Shown here: positions 16,590 through 25,883 of the stretch, piece by piece
Numbering within the stretch: position 1 is the stretch's first letter
How the letters are laid out: the number at the start of each line of letters is the position of its first letter
Notes under the pieces: generated by a model
Told to the model about the DNA's origin: nothing
The model's database searches: none
What the model saw: only the letters and a program-made list of their open reading frames with translations
Program-made: the position numbers and the translations under genes
NCBI RefSeq assembly: GCF_003001815.1
Contig: NZ_PVMZ01000006.1
Coordinates: 1 to 64,000, forward strand
Reading direction: 5' to 3'
Length of the DNA stretch: 64,000 bases
Origin: Actinoplanes italicus
GTDB taxonomy: Bacteria; Actinomycetota; Actinomycetes; Mycobacteriales; Micromonosporaceae

Positions 16590-17731
16590 GCGGGGATCTC
16601 CAGTTCGACGGTGGTGCCGGTGTCGGCCTCGCTGCGGATGGTCAGGACGCCGCCGGCCTGCTCGGCCCGGGACCGCATCCCCGGAAGCCCGAACCCGCCC
16701 GAGGCCGTGGTGTCGAAGCCGCATCCGTCGTCACGGACCACCAGACGCACCGACGACGGTGCGTAGGCGAGCAGCACCGCGACCTCGTTGGCGCCGGCGT
16801 GCCGGCGGATGTTCGTCAGCGACTCCTGGGCCGCGCGCAACAGCACCACCTCGAGCCGCGTCGGCAGGCCGCGGAAGTCACCGGTCACGCGGAACGAGGC
16901 GGGCACGCCGGACTCCTCGGTGAAACGTGCGGCGCTTCGGCGTACCGCATCGGGAAGTGACGCCGAGGCCAACGCGGTGGGTGAGAGGGCCGCCACCATG
17001 GCCCGGGATTCCGCGAGATTCTCCCGTGCGGTACGCACGGCGAGCGCCAGCCGCTCGTCGCGCAGGCCCGGATCGGCGGCCTGGAGCAGGGTGATGATGC
17101 TGGTGAAGCCCTGTGCGAGGGTGTCGTGGATCTCGCCGGCGAGCCGGGCCCGTTCGGCAGCGACCCCGGCCTCGTGGGAGAGCCGGGCGACCTCGGCACG
17201 GTTGGCCTCGAGTTCGGCGATGAGCTGGGCGCGCTGTTCGCTCTGCTCGGCCATCTTGGTGATCCAGACGCCGATGCAGATGCCGGCGGCCGTGGAGATC
17301 GCCGCGATCACCAGGTCGAGGGCGAGGCCGTTGCTGCCGCCGCGGACGATTCCCAGCAGGACCGGGATCACGTTGGCGACCGCGACGAGGGCGACCGCCC
17401 GGCGCAGCGACACCAGCATGAAGATCATCGGGATGATCATGAACATCAGCCAGGTGGCCAGCGGGACGGCGGCGACGGCGACCGTGAACAGCGTCAGAAT
17501 CCCGGCGCACGTCAGCAGCGACGAGATGCCCTGCCAGTCCCGCAGGATCAGTGGCCGGGCGACGGCCAGATAGAACACGACCATCAGGGCTATCGCACCG
17601 GCCGCGACCACCCTCGGCCCGGTGGAGTAGCCGTCGACCAGGACGACCGCGGCCGCCAGCGCGACCGCGGTCACCAGGAAGTACAGCTCCCACAGCCGGA
17701 TCGACGGCATGGGGGTGTCCTCGGTGGTCAT
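16586..17731 (-). CDS. DesK/NarL-family membrane sensor histidine kinase
   Basis: Kinase of 381 aa. About five or six hydrophobic helices occupy residues ~8-165, followed by a coiled linker, a HisKA_3 phosphoacceptor helix (GEIHDTLAQGFTSII) and an HATPase domain (QESLTNIRRHAG, DDGCGFDTT, GGFGLPGMRSRA). The ATG at 17731 overlaps the permease stop (ATGA). No large extracellular loop is seen, so it may sense the membrane or the exporter. It phosphorylates the regulator encoded immediately downstream. Confidence 0.92.
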   Translation of the reverse strand: MTTEDTPMPSIRLWELYFLVTAVALAAAVVLVDGYSTGPRVVAAGAIALMVVFYLAVARPLILRDWQGISSLLTCAGILTLFTVAVAAVPLATWLMFMIIPMIFMLVSLRRAVALVAVANVIPVLLGIVRGGSNGLALDLVIAAISTAAGICIGVWITKMAEQSEQRAQLIAELEANRAEVARLSHEAGVAAERARLAGEIHDTLAQGFTSIITLLQAADPGLRDERLALAVRTARENLAESRAMVAALSPTALASASLPDAVRRSAARFTEESGVPASFRVTGDFRGLPTRLEVVLLRAAQESLTNIRRHAGANEVAVLLAYAPSSVRLVVRDDGCGFDTTASGGFGLPGMRSRAEQAGGVLTIRSEADTGTTVELEIPA

Positions 17732-18513
17732 CGGTCTCGGCTGCTCCACCGGAACGTCACCAGGCACAGGATCAATCCGATCACACACCACACGCCGAGG
17801 ACCATCGCCACGGTGCCGAGGTTCCAGGCGCCGCCGATCTCCTGGGTCTGCGCCCCGTCCGGCAGGAAGACGTAGCGGAAACCCTGCGCCATCCAGCGGA
17901 CCGGGAAGATCGACGCGACCTTCTCCAGCCAGTCCGGCAGCTGGCTCATCGGGTGGATGAACACGCCGGAGACGAACTGCAGCGCCACCACCGGCACGTT
18001 GAGGATGGCTCCGGCGTTGCGGGCGTTCTTCACCAGGGCGCTCACCGCGATGCCGAGCGTCGAGCACGCGAACACCGAGAGCAGGAAGATCCAGCCGAAG
18101 GTCAGCCAGTGCGCGGCGTCCGGCAGCGGCATGTCGAAGACCAGCACCCCGACTCCGATCAGCACCGCGGCCTCGGCCACGCTCAGGCCAAGAACGAGAA
18201 GACCTTTCCCGATCAGGTACGCCGACGCGGGCATCGGCGTTCCGCGGAGTCTCTTGAGCGTCCCGTCCTCACGGTCCATCGCGAGTCCGGCGCCCATCGT
18301 CACGAACGCCGTGTTCAGGATGCCGTAGGCGATCATGCTGGCCGTGAAGACCCGGCTCACCGCCACGCCCTGGTCGGTGGACTCGCTGCCGAAGATGGTG
18401 CCGAACAGCAGCAGGAGCAGGGCCGGGAAGAAGAACGTGAAGACGACGGCGGTCCGGTCGCGCAGGAACTGCAGCAGCTCCACGTGGCCGCGGCTCAGGC
18501 TGACGGCGATCAT
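17728..18513 (-). CDS. ABC-2 type exporter permease
   Basis: Integral membrane protein of 261 aa with six predicted helices and the ABC-2 signature region NVPVVALQFVSGVFIHPMSQ followed by PVRWMAQGFRYVFLP. It pairs with the ATPase just upstream, whose stop overlaps its start. Such DrrB-like pairs export lipids, antibiotics or lipopeptides; the substrate is not predictable here. Linkage to a DesK-type two-component system resembles drug-sensing export operons. Confidence 0.9.
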   Translation of the reverse strand: MIAVSLSRGHVELLQFLRDRTAVVFTFFFPALLLLLFGTIFGSESTDQGVAVSRVFTASMIAYGILNTAFVTMGAGLAMDREDGTLKRLRGTPMPASAYLIGKGLLVLGLSVAEAAVLIGVGVLVFDMPLPDAAHWLTFGWIFLLSVFACSTLGIAVSALVKNARNAGAILNVPVVALQFVSGVFIHPMSQLPDWLEKVASIFPVRWMAQGFRYVFLPDGAQTQEIGGAWNLGTVAMVLGVWCVIGLILCLVTFRWSSRDR

Positions 18514-19346
18514 CGGGTGGCTCCGATCAGGCTGAGGTAGGTGTCTTCCAGGGTCGGACGGGTGATCGTGAGCGTGGTGAGGTCGACGCCGTCCGCCAGC
18601 AGGCGCCGGATCAGATCGGTCGGGTCGGGCACCTGCTCGGTGCGAGCCGTGCCGTTCTCGGTCCAGCTCACCCGGGCCTCGGCCGCGGCCCGGCCGCCGA
18701 GCGTGGCCGGGGTGCCCTCGGCGACGATCCGGCCCTCCGCGACGACGGCGAGCCGGTCGGCGAGCGCCTCCGCCTCGTCCAGGTAGTGGGTGGTGAGCAC
18801 GATCGTGGTGCCGTCGGCGGCCAGGGTGCGGATCAGGTCCCAGAACTGGCGACGGGCCTCCGGGTCGAAGCCGGTGGTCGGCTCGTCGAGGAAGAGCAGC
18901 TCGGGACGGCCGACGATGCCGAGGGCCACGTCCACCCGGCGACGCTGGCCGCCGGAGAGCGTACGGATCTTGCTGTTGCGTTTCTCGCTGAGGCCGACCA
19001 GCTCGATCACCTCATCGGCCTTGCGCGCCTCGGGATAGAAGCCGGCGATGTGCCGGACCATCTCGTGCACGGTCAGGTCGGCCGCGTCGTCGGCGTCCTG
19101 CAGCACGATGCCGATCCGCGCACGCCAGGCCGATCCGGCCCGGCCCGGGTCCTCGCCGAGCACCCGCACGTCACCGGCGGTCCGCCTGCGGTGGCCCTCC
19201 AGGATCTCCACAGTGGTCGTCTTGCCGGCGCCGTTCGGGCCGAGCAGGGAGAAGATCTCGCCACGGGCGACGACGAGGTCGATGCCCGCGACCGCGTCCC
19301 GCCCGCCGTATGTCTTACGAAGTCCGGTTACCTCGATGGCTTCCAT
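18510..19346 (-). CDS. ABC exporter ATP-binding protein, DrrA-like
   Basis: ATPase of 278 aa with Walker A GPNGAGKTTT, signature LSGGQRRRVDVA, Walker B LLFLDEPTTG and the switch His in TTHYLDEAEALADR. It powers the permease whose start overlaps its stop (ATGA). The start at 19346 gives the usual MEAIEVTGLRKTYGG opening; a longer frame upstream lacks homology. It is the first gene of the exporter-kinase-regulator operon. Confidence 0.92.
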   Translation of the reverse strand: MEAIEVTGLRKTYGGRDAVAGIDLVVARGEIFSLLGPNGAGKTTTVEILEGHRRRTAGDVRVLGEDPGRAGSAWRARIGIVLQDADDAADLTVHEMVRHIAGFYPEARKADEVIELVGLSEKRNSKIRTLSGGQRRRVDVALGIVGRPELLFLDEPTTGFDPEARRQFWDLIRTLAADGTTIVLTTHYLDEAEALADRLAVVAEGRIVAEGTPATLGGRAAAEARVSWTENGTARTEQVPDPTDLIRRLLADGVDLTTLTITRPTLEDTYLSLIGATR

Positions 19347-19439
19347 GCATCTGATCGTGCTCTGTTTCCACCAGGTGAGGGACGACCGCGCGGCTGTCAC
19401 CGGTTGTCCACCGATCGATGGACACGGTCACTCCCACCT

Positions 19440-20195
19440 TCACTCCCAGCGAAATTTCCGGGCGGCGAGCGCCGGCCAGGCGATCGCCCAGACGGCCAGC
19501 GCCAGCCAGATCCCGGCCGGGACCGAACCGCCGTACATCAGCGTCTCTCGCAGCGCCTCGGCGTGCGCGGCCAGGGGCAGCAGGAACCAGCCGGCCGTGC
19601 CCAGGTCGGGCGCGCCGAACATGATGCCGCCGACGGACAGCATCACCACATAGATCAGGGTGGCCGCACCGGTCGTGGTCTCCGGCTTGAGGATGCTGGC
19701 CAGCAGCAGGGCCAGGCCGCTGTACCCGGCGGTGGCCAGCACGGTCACGCCGAGCGCCGGCAGCAGGGCGCCGGCCTCGGGACGCCAGCCGACGGCCAGG
19801 CCGACCAGCGCGAGCACCAGCACCTGCACCGCGATCTGGACCAGCACGGCTGCCGTCTTGGCGAGCAGGAGGCCCGGCCGGGTCAGCGGAGAGGCACCGA
19901 GCCTTTTCAGTACGCCGTAACTGCGCTCGTATCCGGTCGTGATGGCCTGGCCGGTGAACGCGGTCGACATGACGGTCAGGGCCAGGACGCCGGGCACGAC
20001 GTAACCGAGACGGTCGGTGGTCGGCAGGTTGGTCACATCGAAGAGGCCGGCGCCGAGCAGGACCAGCAGCGGCACGCCCATGGCGAGTACCACGGCCTCG
20101 CCCCGGCGGGCGGTCAGCAGCAGCTCCATCCGGATCTGGGTGGCCAGGATCGTCCGCATCGGGGCCCGTCCCGGCGCGGGGGCGAAGGTGCTCAC
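19440..20195 (-). CDS. ABC-2 type exporter permease (second system)
   Basis: Membrane protein of 251 aa with about six helices, including the stretch [20 protein letters not shown] and the cytoplasmic [12 protein letters not shown] loop characteristic of ABC-2 permeases. A GTG at 20195 overlaps the upstream ATPase stop (GTGA) and is preferred; an ATG 12 codons later is possible. It forms a two-gene exporter with that ATPase. The substrate is unknown. Confidence 0.9.
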   Translation of the reverse strand: MSTFAPAPGRAPMRTILATQIRMELLLTARRGEAVVLAMGVPLLVLLGAGLFDVTNLPTTDRLGYVVPGVLALTVMSTAFTGQAITTGYERSYGVLKRLGASPLTRPGLLLAKTAAVLVQIAVQVLVLALVGLAVGWRPEAGALLPALGVTVLATAGYSGLALLLASILKPETTTGAATLIYVVMLSVGGIMFGAPDLGTAGWFLLPLAAHAEALRETLMYGGSVPAGIWLALAVWAIAWPALAARKFRWE

Positions 20196-21136
20196 TTGGT
20201 TGCTCCCACCGGGGTCTGCGTGGCGGTCAGGGAGAGGTAGACGTCCTCGAGCGTGCGGCGGCGGGTGTTCACCGCGGTCACGTCGGCGCCCACGCTCGCG
20301 AACCAGGCCAGGATCTCGGCCAGCCCGGCGGTGTCCAGGGCGCCGGAGATCGTGTACTGCCCGGAGGCCGGCTCGGCAGCCGTCCAGCGGCTGCCCAGGC
20401 CGCTCAGGTCCAGGCCCGGATCGGCCCGCAGTTCCAGGACCTCGATGGCGGCCGCCGAGGTCAGCTCGGCGGGGGTGCCGGTCGCCGCCACCTCCCCGGA
20501 CCGCATGATCACCACGTCGTCGGCGAGACGCTCCGCCTCGTCCAGCAGGTGCGTGGTGAGCAGCACGGACACTCCGTCGGTGCGCAGCTCCTCGATCAGC
20601 TGCCAGGTGGTGTGCCGGGCCTCGGTGTCCATGCCGGCGGTCGGCTCGTCGAGGAAGACCAGCTCGGGCCGGCCGACCAGGGCCACCGCGAGGCTGAGTC
20701 GCTGCTGCTCGCCGCCGGACAGCCGACGGAACCGGGTGCGCTCGAATTTCCGCAGCCCGAGCCGGTCCAGCAGCATGTCGGTGTCGAGCGGGTTCGCCGC
20801 GAACGACGCGAACAGCCGCAGGATCTCGCCGGCCGTCGCCCACGGGTAGACGCCGCCGGACTGCAGCATGATGCCGAGCCGGGGCATCAGCGCGTCGTGG
20901 TCGCCGACCGGGTCCAGCCCCAGCACCCTCGCCACGCCGTCGTCCGGCCGGCGGAAACCCTCACAGACCTGCAGCAGGCTGGTCTTGCCGGCGCCGTTGT
21001 GCCCGAGCAGGGCCAGAACTCGCCCGCGTGGCAGGGTCAGGGAGACCCCGCCGACGGCCGTCGTGCCGCCGTAGCGCACCACGACGTCTCTGACCTCGAC
21101 CGCGGCCGCGTCGCCACCCACCATGAGTCCGCCCAT
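20192..21136 (-). CDS. ABC exporter ATP-binding protein (second system)
   Basis: ATPase of 314 aa with Walker [11 protein letters not shown], signature [12 protein letters not shown], Walker [11 protein letters not shown] and switch His in [14 protein letters not shown], then a C-terminal regulatory stretch. The ATG at 21136 gives the longest product; the ATG at 21124 has GGCGGA about 6 nt upstream and may be the true start. It couples to the permease at 19440-20195. The two exporters here are paralogous but belong to separate transcription units, judged by the 94-bp gap and the absence of overlap. Confidence 0.9.
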   Translation of the reverse strand: MGGLMVGGDAAAVEVRDVVVRYGGTTAVGGVSLTLPRGRVLALLGHNGAGKTSLLQVCEGFRRPDDGVARVLGLDPVGDHDALMPRLGIMLQSGGVYPWATAGEILRLFASFAANPLDTDMLLDRLGLRKFERTRFRRLSGGEQQRLSLAVALVGRPELVFLDEPTAGMDTEARHTTWQLIEELRTDGVSVLLTTHLLDEAERLADDVVIMRSGEVAATGTPAELTSAAAIEVLELRADPGLDLSGLGSRWTAAEPASGQYTISGALDTAGLAEILAWFASVGADVTAVNTRRRTLEDVYLSLTATQTPVGATK

Positions 21137-21260
21137 TCGCCATTACGTCCGCCACCGCCACCATACGGTGGCCCATCGAAGCCTTCGGCCAGCCTCCCCC
21201 GCGCACACGTCCGGCGCCTCCTCCCCCGGGCCGCTCCCGCTCGTACCAGAGGCCGGGCCT

Positions 21261-21266
21261 TAGGGT
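21261..21266 (+). promoter_or_regulatory. Likely -10 element of rnhA
   Basis: TAGGGT ends 8 nt before the ATG at 21275. With no Shine-Dalgarno sequence in place, a leaderless transcript is likely. Confidence 0.45.
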
Positions 21267-21274
21267 TCTCAGGT

Positions 21275-21733
21275 ATGGGTGTCGTGCAGATCTACACCGA
21301 CGGGGCGTGCGCTCCCAATCCCGGACCGGGCGGCTGGGGCGCGGTGTTGCGCTGGGGCAGTGCGGAGAAGGATCTCTGCGGTGGTGAGGCCGACACGACC
21401 ACGAACAACCGGATGGAGCTGATGGCCCCGATCCGGGCGCTGGAGACGCTGAACCGGGCTCCGCTGACGGTGGAGATCTACACCGACAGTGTGTACGTCC
21501 GCAACGGCATCACGCAGTACATGCACAACTGGAAACGCAACGGCTGGATGACCGCCGCCCGGCAGCCGGTGAAGAACGTCGACCTGTGGAAACGGCTCGA
21601 CGAGGCGGTTCGCCGCCACGACGTGACCTGGCACTGGGTGAAGGGCCACGCCGGTCACCCCGAGAACGAGCGGGCCGACCGGCTGGCCGCGCGGGGCCTG
21701 CGCGAGGCGGTCGAGGCGGCTCAGCGCGGCTGA
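21275..21733 (+). CDS. rnhA: Ribonuclease HI
   Basis: Ribonuclease HI of 152 aa, which cuts the RNA strand of RNA-DNA hybrids during replication and repair. The four catalytic acids are in place: Asp in [12 protein letters not shown], Glu in NNRMELMA, Asp in IYTDSVYV and Asp in ENERADRLA. The basic handle WKRNGWMTA is also present, so it is the E. coli type and not a minimal RNase H. The last 13 bp overlap the convergent gene at 21721. Confidence 0.96.
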   Translation: MGVVQIYTDGACAPNPGPGGWGAVLRWGSAEKDLCGGEADTTTNNRMELMAPIRALETLNRAPLTVEIYTDSVYVRNGITQYMHNWKRNGWMTAARQPVKNVDLWKRLDEAVRRHDVTWHWVKGHAGHPENERADRLAARGLREAVEAAQRG

Positions 21734-22089
21734 TCCTCGGGCGCGAGGGCGCGCGGGCGCGGGACCTTGGCGCGGGCGACACGGTCGGCGGGGAGCCGGT
21801 ATGTCGCGGCCCGCACCAGCTCCTCCGGCACGGTGTGGCGGCCCTCCCGCTGCGACGGCACGTCGGGCACGTCGGTGACGACCTCGGGTGCGACGGAACG
21901 GCGGCCGGCCGCCCGTGCGGCCATGCTGAACACGTTCCGGGTGGCCGCCTCGTAGCCGGTCTTGTAGGCCTCACGCAGGTCGGGCCCGCTCTGCCGGCGC
22001 TGGTGGAGACGGCCGGCCGCATACCCGGCGCAGGCCATCAGGACGGCGGCCAGAACGATGATGAGGACGATGTCGCCCGGTGCGGTCAT
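21721..22089 (-). CDS. Small single-pass membrane protein, unknown function
   Basis: Protein of 122 aa with one N-terminal membrane helix ([20 protein letters not shown]) and a basic cytoplasmic tail rich in Arg and Pro. No known domain is recognised. It overlaps the 3' end of rnhA by 13 bp in convergent orientation. Codon usage (GC-rich third positions) supports coding. Confidence 0.7.
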   Translation of the reverse strand: MTAPGDIVLIIVLAAVLMACAGYAAGRLHQRRQSGPDLREAYKTGYEAATRNVFSMAARAAGRRSVAPEVVTDVPDVPSQREGRHTVPEELVRAATYRLPADRVARAKVPRPRALAPEDQPR

Positions 22090-22426
22090 GTTCCGATTGT
22101 GACGAACTGGATAGACCGTCAGCTATGGCCCGTTTGACCTACCCCGGAGGAATTAGGTCGAAGGCTCAACTCACTTTCCGTAATCGTGCGGTGGCCATTG
22201 ATTCACCTTTCATGCATCTAAACAGGGCCCGCTCGACGGCGACACATTAACCGTGAGTTACATTCAGCACAGCACCGAAGCCGCCGCGCGGCATCCGCCC
22301 AGGTCAAGATCGAAATGACGCTGAAGCGGTGATAGGTCACGAGTTGACACCTTTGAGCGCTGAGCGGCACGGTTACTTCCGATTGTCCTCGTGACAACGC
22401 CGGGCTCGGGATGATTGGGGAAGGCC
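22090..22426. other. 337-bp intergenic region
   Basis: No gene is visible. The region is less GC-rich than its neighbours. TTGACA at 22344-22349 on the plus strand could be a -35 element for the lipoprotein gene, with CACGGT about 18 bp downstream as a weak -10. Confidence 0.4.
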
Positions 22427-23692
22427 ATGCGCAGCACACGACGTGCCCTGGCGGCCGTCGTCAGCGCCGCCGCACTACTGGTGGCGTCGGCCTGCTCGGC
22501 CGGGAAGGACGACGACACCACCGCCTCGAAGGTCGAGGTCTTCACCTGGTGGGCCGAGGGTGAGGAGAAGGCCGGTCTCGACGCCCTCGTCAGCCGGTTC
22601 ACCAGCGCCTGTCCCGGGCAGGAGTTCTCCAGCGGCACGGTCGCCGGCGGCGCCGGCATCAACGCCAAACAGGTCCTCGACGCCCGCCTCCAGCAGAACG
22701 ATCCGCCCGACGTCTTCCAGGTCCACGCCGGCGCCGAGCTGCTCGACCACATCGACGCCGGCCAGATCCGCGACCTGACGGCCGAGTTCTCGACGTGGGG
22801 CCTGACGGGCACCCTGCCGGAGGGTCTGATCGAGACCATCACGGTGAACGGCAAGCTCTGGTCGGTGCCCGCCGGCGTGCACCGGGCCAACGTGGTGTGG
22901 ACCAACGACCAGGTGCTCGCCGACGCCGGCATCCTGACCGCGCCGAAGAACCTGAAGGAGTTCATCGGCAACCTGGCCAAACTGCGCCGCGACGGCGTCG
23001 AGTCGCCCCTGGCGATGGGCCGCGACTGGACCCAGCTGATGCTGCTCGAGGCGGTGCTGATCAGCGATCTCGGACCGAAACGGTTCACCGGGCTGTTCAC
23101 CGGCACGACCAAGTGGGAGAGCAAGGCCGTCCGCGCGGCGATCCAGGACTACAAGCTGATCCTGGACTACACCAACACCGACCGGGACTCGCTGGACTGG
23201 CCCGAGGCGGAGCGGCTGCTCGTCGACGGCAAGGCCGGCTACCAGCTGATGGGCGACTGGGTCGCGGCGGATCTCGAGGCCGGCAACTTCAGCGGGTACG
23301 ACTCGTTCGCGTTCCCCGGCAACGGCAAGGCCTTCCAGTGGCTCGCCGACTCGTTCGTGCTGCCCACCCGCGCGGCCAACCAGGCCGGCGGCACATGCTG
23401 GCTGCAGACCGTCGCCTCACCCGAGGGGCAGCAGGAGTTCAGCGCGAAGAAAGGCTCCATCCCGGCCCGCACCGACGCGCCCACCACGGGCTTCTCCGAC
23501 TACCAGCTGGAGGCCGTCGAGGACTGGAGGACGGGCACCGCGGTCCCGTCCTGCGCGCACGGCTCGGCCTGCTCCCAGCCGTGGCAGAACGCGGCCAACG
23601 CCGCGATCGGCGCCTTCTCCACCTCGGGCGACGCCGCCGCGCTGCAGAGCGCGCTGGCCGCGGCCGCCAAGCAGTTCATCCGCCAGGCCTGA
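22427..23692 (+). CDS. Extracellular sugar-binding lipoprotein of an ABC importer
   Basis: Family 1 solute-binding protein of 421 aa, the type that captures sugars outside the membrane for CUT1 importers. A basic start (MRSTRRALAAVV), hydrophobic core and lipobox LVASAC mark a lipoprotein with the lipidated Cys near residue 24. The ATG at 22427 follows GGGGAAGG. The mature part has the expected KVEVFTWWAEGEEKAGLDAL start and Trp-rich ligand region. No permease or ATPase gene is adjacent, so its partners must be encoded elsewhere. Confidence 0.9.
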   Translation: MRSTRRALAAVVSAAALLVASACSAGKDDDTTASKVEVFTWWAEGEEKAGLDALVSRFTSACPGQEFSSGTVAGGAGINAKQVLDARLQQNDPPDVFQVHAGAELLDHIDAGQIRDLTAEFSTWGLTGTLPEGLIETITVNGKLWSVPAGVHRANVVWTNDQVLADAGILTAPKNLKEFIGNLAKLRRDGVESPLAMGRDWTQLMLLEAVLISDLGPKRFTGLFTGTTKWESKAVRAAIQDYKLILDYTNTDRDSLDWPEAERLLVDGKAGYQLMGDWVAADLEAGNFSGYDSFAFPGNGKAFQWLADSFVLPTRAANQAGGTCWLQTVASPEGQQEFSAKKGSIPARTDAPTTGFSDYQLEAVEDWRTGTAVPSCAHGSACSQPWQNAANAAIGAFSTSGDAAALQSALAAAAKQFIRQA

Positions 23693-23731
23693 GGGCGGGC
23701 GCGACGGCCGATCTTCCGGCACGATGGGCTC

Positions 23732-24688
23732 ATGGGTGAGGAACGCGACGGCGTACCACTGACCAATCTGGATCAGGAGCTCTTTCCCGGAGCCGGTGCC
23801 ACCAAGCGCGACCTGGTCGACTACCTGGACGCGATGGCGGACCGTCTCCTGCCGGTTCTGCGGGACCGGCCGCTCTCGGTCATCCGGGTGCTGCGCGGCC
23901 AGGACCGGTTCATGCAGAAGAACCTGCCCAAATACACACCGGACTGGGTGCCGCGGGCTTCCGTCTGGGCCGAGGCGTCGCACCGCGAGGTGACGTACGC
24001 CCTCGCCAACGACCGCCGCACGCTGTTCTGGCTGGGCAATCAGCGCGCCGTGGAGCTGCACCCGGCGCTGATGCTCGCCGGGTCGCCGCACCCCACCCAC
24101 CTGATCATGGACCTGGACCCGCCCGAGGAGGGCGGCTTCGGGCTCGCCGTGGCCGGAGCCGAGCTGGTCCGGCAGGCCCTCGCCGACGCCGGGATGTCCG
24201 GTGCGGTCAAGACCAGCGGCGCCAAGGGGGTGCACGTCTTCGTGCCGCTCACCGGAGATCCCGCGCCCGAGGACGTGGCGGCCGCGCAGCGCGCGGTGGC
24301 GGCCCGGGCCGAGCGGATCGATCCGGAGCTGGCCACCACCGCCTTCATCCGGGAGGACCGGCACGGCAAGGTGTTCCTGGATGCGACCCGCGCCGGCGGC
24401 GCCACCGTGGCGGCCGTCTACAGCCCTCGTGCCCGGCCGGGCGTACCGGTGTCGTTCCCGGTCGCCTGGTCCGATCTCGACCAGGTCGCGCCGGCTGACT
24501 TCACCGTCCGCACCGCGCCCGGGCTGCTCGGCGACCGCGACCCGTGGGCCGAGACGATGCCCGCGCCGCAGAAACTGGACGCCGGGCTGGTCGCCGAGGG
24601 CCACACCATCCCGGTCGCCCGGGTGCAGGCCATGCACGAGGGCAAACGCCGCGCCCGTGCCCGTCGCGAGGCGGCCGGGGAGGCCTGA
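23732..24688 (+). CDS. LigD-type polymerase (primase-polymerase) domain protein
   Basis: Stand-alone polymerase domain of 318 aa from the archaeo-eukaryotic primase family, as found in LigD of bacterial non-homologous end joining. The metal-binding LIMDLDPP and the nucleotide-binding KTSGAKGVHVFVPL, with its conserved Lys and His, are present, as is the opening TNLDQELFPGAGATKRDLVDY. No ligase or phosphoesterase domain and no ku gene is adjacent. Actinobacteria often encode these domains as separate genes. It could fill gaps with dNTPs or rNTPs during end joining. Confidence 0.92.
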   Translation: MGEERDGVPLTNLDQELFPGAGATKRDLVDYLDAMADRLLPVLRDRPLSVIRVLRGQDRFMQKNLPKYTPDWVPRASVWAEASHREVTYALANDRRTLFWLGNQRAVELHPALMLAGSPHPTHLIMDLDPPEEGGFGLAVAGAELVRQALADAGMSGAVKTSGAKGVHVFVPLTGDPAPEDVAAAQRAVAARAERIDPELATTAFIREDRHGKVFLDATRAGGATVAAVYSPRARPGVPVSFPVAWSDLDQVAPADFTVRTAPGLLGDRDPWAETMPAPQKLDAGLVAEGHTIPVARVQAMHEGKRRARARREAAGEA

Positions 24689-24691
24689 AAA

Positions 24692-24709
24692 ACTACATCG
24701 AACGGTGTA
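24692..24709. promoter_or_regulatory. Inverted-repeat operator candidate
   Basis: CTACATCGAACGGTGTAG is an 18-bp imperfect inverted repeat with five perfect outer bases (CTACA/TGTAG), located 4 bp after the polymerase stop and ahead of the kinase gene. It has the size and symmetry of a TetR- or PadR-family site; the cognate regulator is not visible. Confidence 0.45.
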
Positions 24710-24776
24710 GGCGTACGCGGGAGGCGTCGATGCGGGTGTCAGCGGCGGGACGACGCGCCGCCCCGCCAGCCGGACC

Positions 24777-24782
24777 TAGCGT
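24777..24782 (+). promoter_or_regulatory. Likely -10 element of the kinase gene
   Basis: TAGCGT ends 7 nt before the ATG at 24790, consistent with a leaderless transcript. Confidence 0.4.
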
Positions 24783-24789
24783 CCCCGGC

Positions 24790-25881
24790 ATGACGAAGAA
24801 CTCCACCCGTGCGGCCGCCGTGCTCACCCTCGTCGGTGTACCCGCCGGGCTCGCCCTCACCGGCGGCAACGTCCAGACCGTGATGACCACGACGCTCGCC
24901 GCGACCCTGGCCGGGCTCGTCCTCCTCGCCCGCCGATGGCCGCTCGCCGTCCTGCTGTTCACCGTGCTCACCGTCTACGCCTGGCGGGTCGCGCACCTGA
25001 TCGAGTCCGGATGGGTATGGCCGGCGACCGCCGCCCTGGTGGCCCTCGTGCTGGACGGCCGGCTCCGGATCGCTCTCGGTACCGCAACGTTCTTCCTGCT
25101 CTGCGGCCTGAGTTGGGACACGTTCGGCCAGCCGCACGAGCCGGACTGGGTGTTCCTCCGCGTCGGTGGGGAGGCGCTGTGGATCGCCGCCGTGCTGGCC
25201 GCCGCCACCGCGTACCGGAACACGCTGCGATGGCGTGCCGAGGTCGCCCACCGGCTGGCCCGCGACGAGCAGCAGCGGGAGCTCGAGGCCGGCCGGAGGC
25301 GTGCCGAGGAACGGGTCGCGATCGCCCGCGACCTGCACGACGTGGTCTCGCACACCCTCGCCGTCGTCGGCGTGCACCTCAACGTGGCGCTGGACGCCTT
25401 CGACACCGAACCCGATGAGGCCAAGGCGTCGCTGCGGCTGGCTCAGGACGTACGCGGCCGGGCCATGACCGACCTGAAGGCGCTGGTCGGGGTGTTGCGC
25501 GACGGCGATCTGCCGGCGCTGGAGGGTCTGGACCGGCTGCTCGACCGGGTCCGGGCCGCGGGTCTCGAGGTGTCGTTCAACGAGTTCGGCGATCCGGTCA
25601 CGGTGCCGGCCCCGGTCGCCGCCGCCGTGTTCCGGGTGGTGCAGGAGTCGCTGACCAACACGGTCCGGCACGCCGGCGCCGGGCGGGTCGTGGTGACGGT
25701 CCGCTACGCGCCGGACAGTGTGCTTGTAGACGTCCAGGACGATGGGACGGGCGGCGTGGCGGCCGACGGTCACGGCATCGCCGGGATGCGGGAGCGGGTG
25801 GCGGCGCTCGGCGGCGCGCTCACCGCGGGCCCGGGCAAGACCGGTTTCACGGTACGGGCAAGCATCCCGATCACGGAGTGA
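24790..25881 (+). CDS. DesK/NarL-family membrane sensor histidine kinase (second)
   Basis: Kinase of 363 aa: four to five membrane helices in the first ~145 residues, a coiled segment, the phosphoacceptor IARDLHDVVSHTLAVVG, and an ATPase domain with VVQESLTNTVRHAG and DDGTGG. The ATG at 24790 sits 7 nt after TAGCGT. An in-frame ATG at 24730 has a better Shine-Dalgarno match (GGGAGG) and would add 20 residues. The cognate regulator follows 2 bp after the stop. Confidence 0.92.
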   Translation: MTKNSTRAAAVLTLVGVPAGLALTGGNVQTVMTTTLAATLAGLVLLARRWPLAVLLFTVLTVYAWRVAHLIESGWVWPATAALVALVLDGRLRIALGTATFFLLCGLSWDTFGQPHEPDWVFLRVGGEALWIAAVLAAATAYRNTLRWRAEVAHRLARDEQQRELEAGRRRAEERVAIARDLHDVVSHTLAVVGVHLNVALDAFDTEPDEAKASLRLAQDVRGRAMTDLKALVGVLRDGDLPALEGLDRLLDRVRAAGLEVSFNEFGDPVTVPAPVAAAVFRVVQESLTNTVRHAGAGRVVVTVRYAPDSVLVDVQDDGTGGVAADGHGIAGMRERVAALGGALTAGPGKTGFTVRASIPITE

Positions 25882-25883
25882 AC

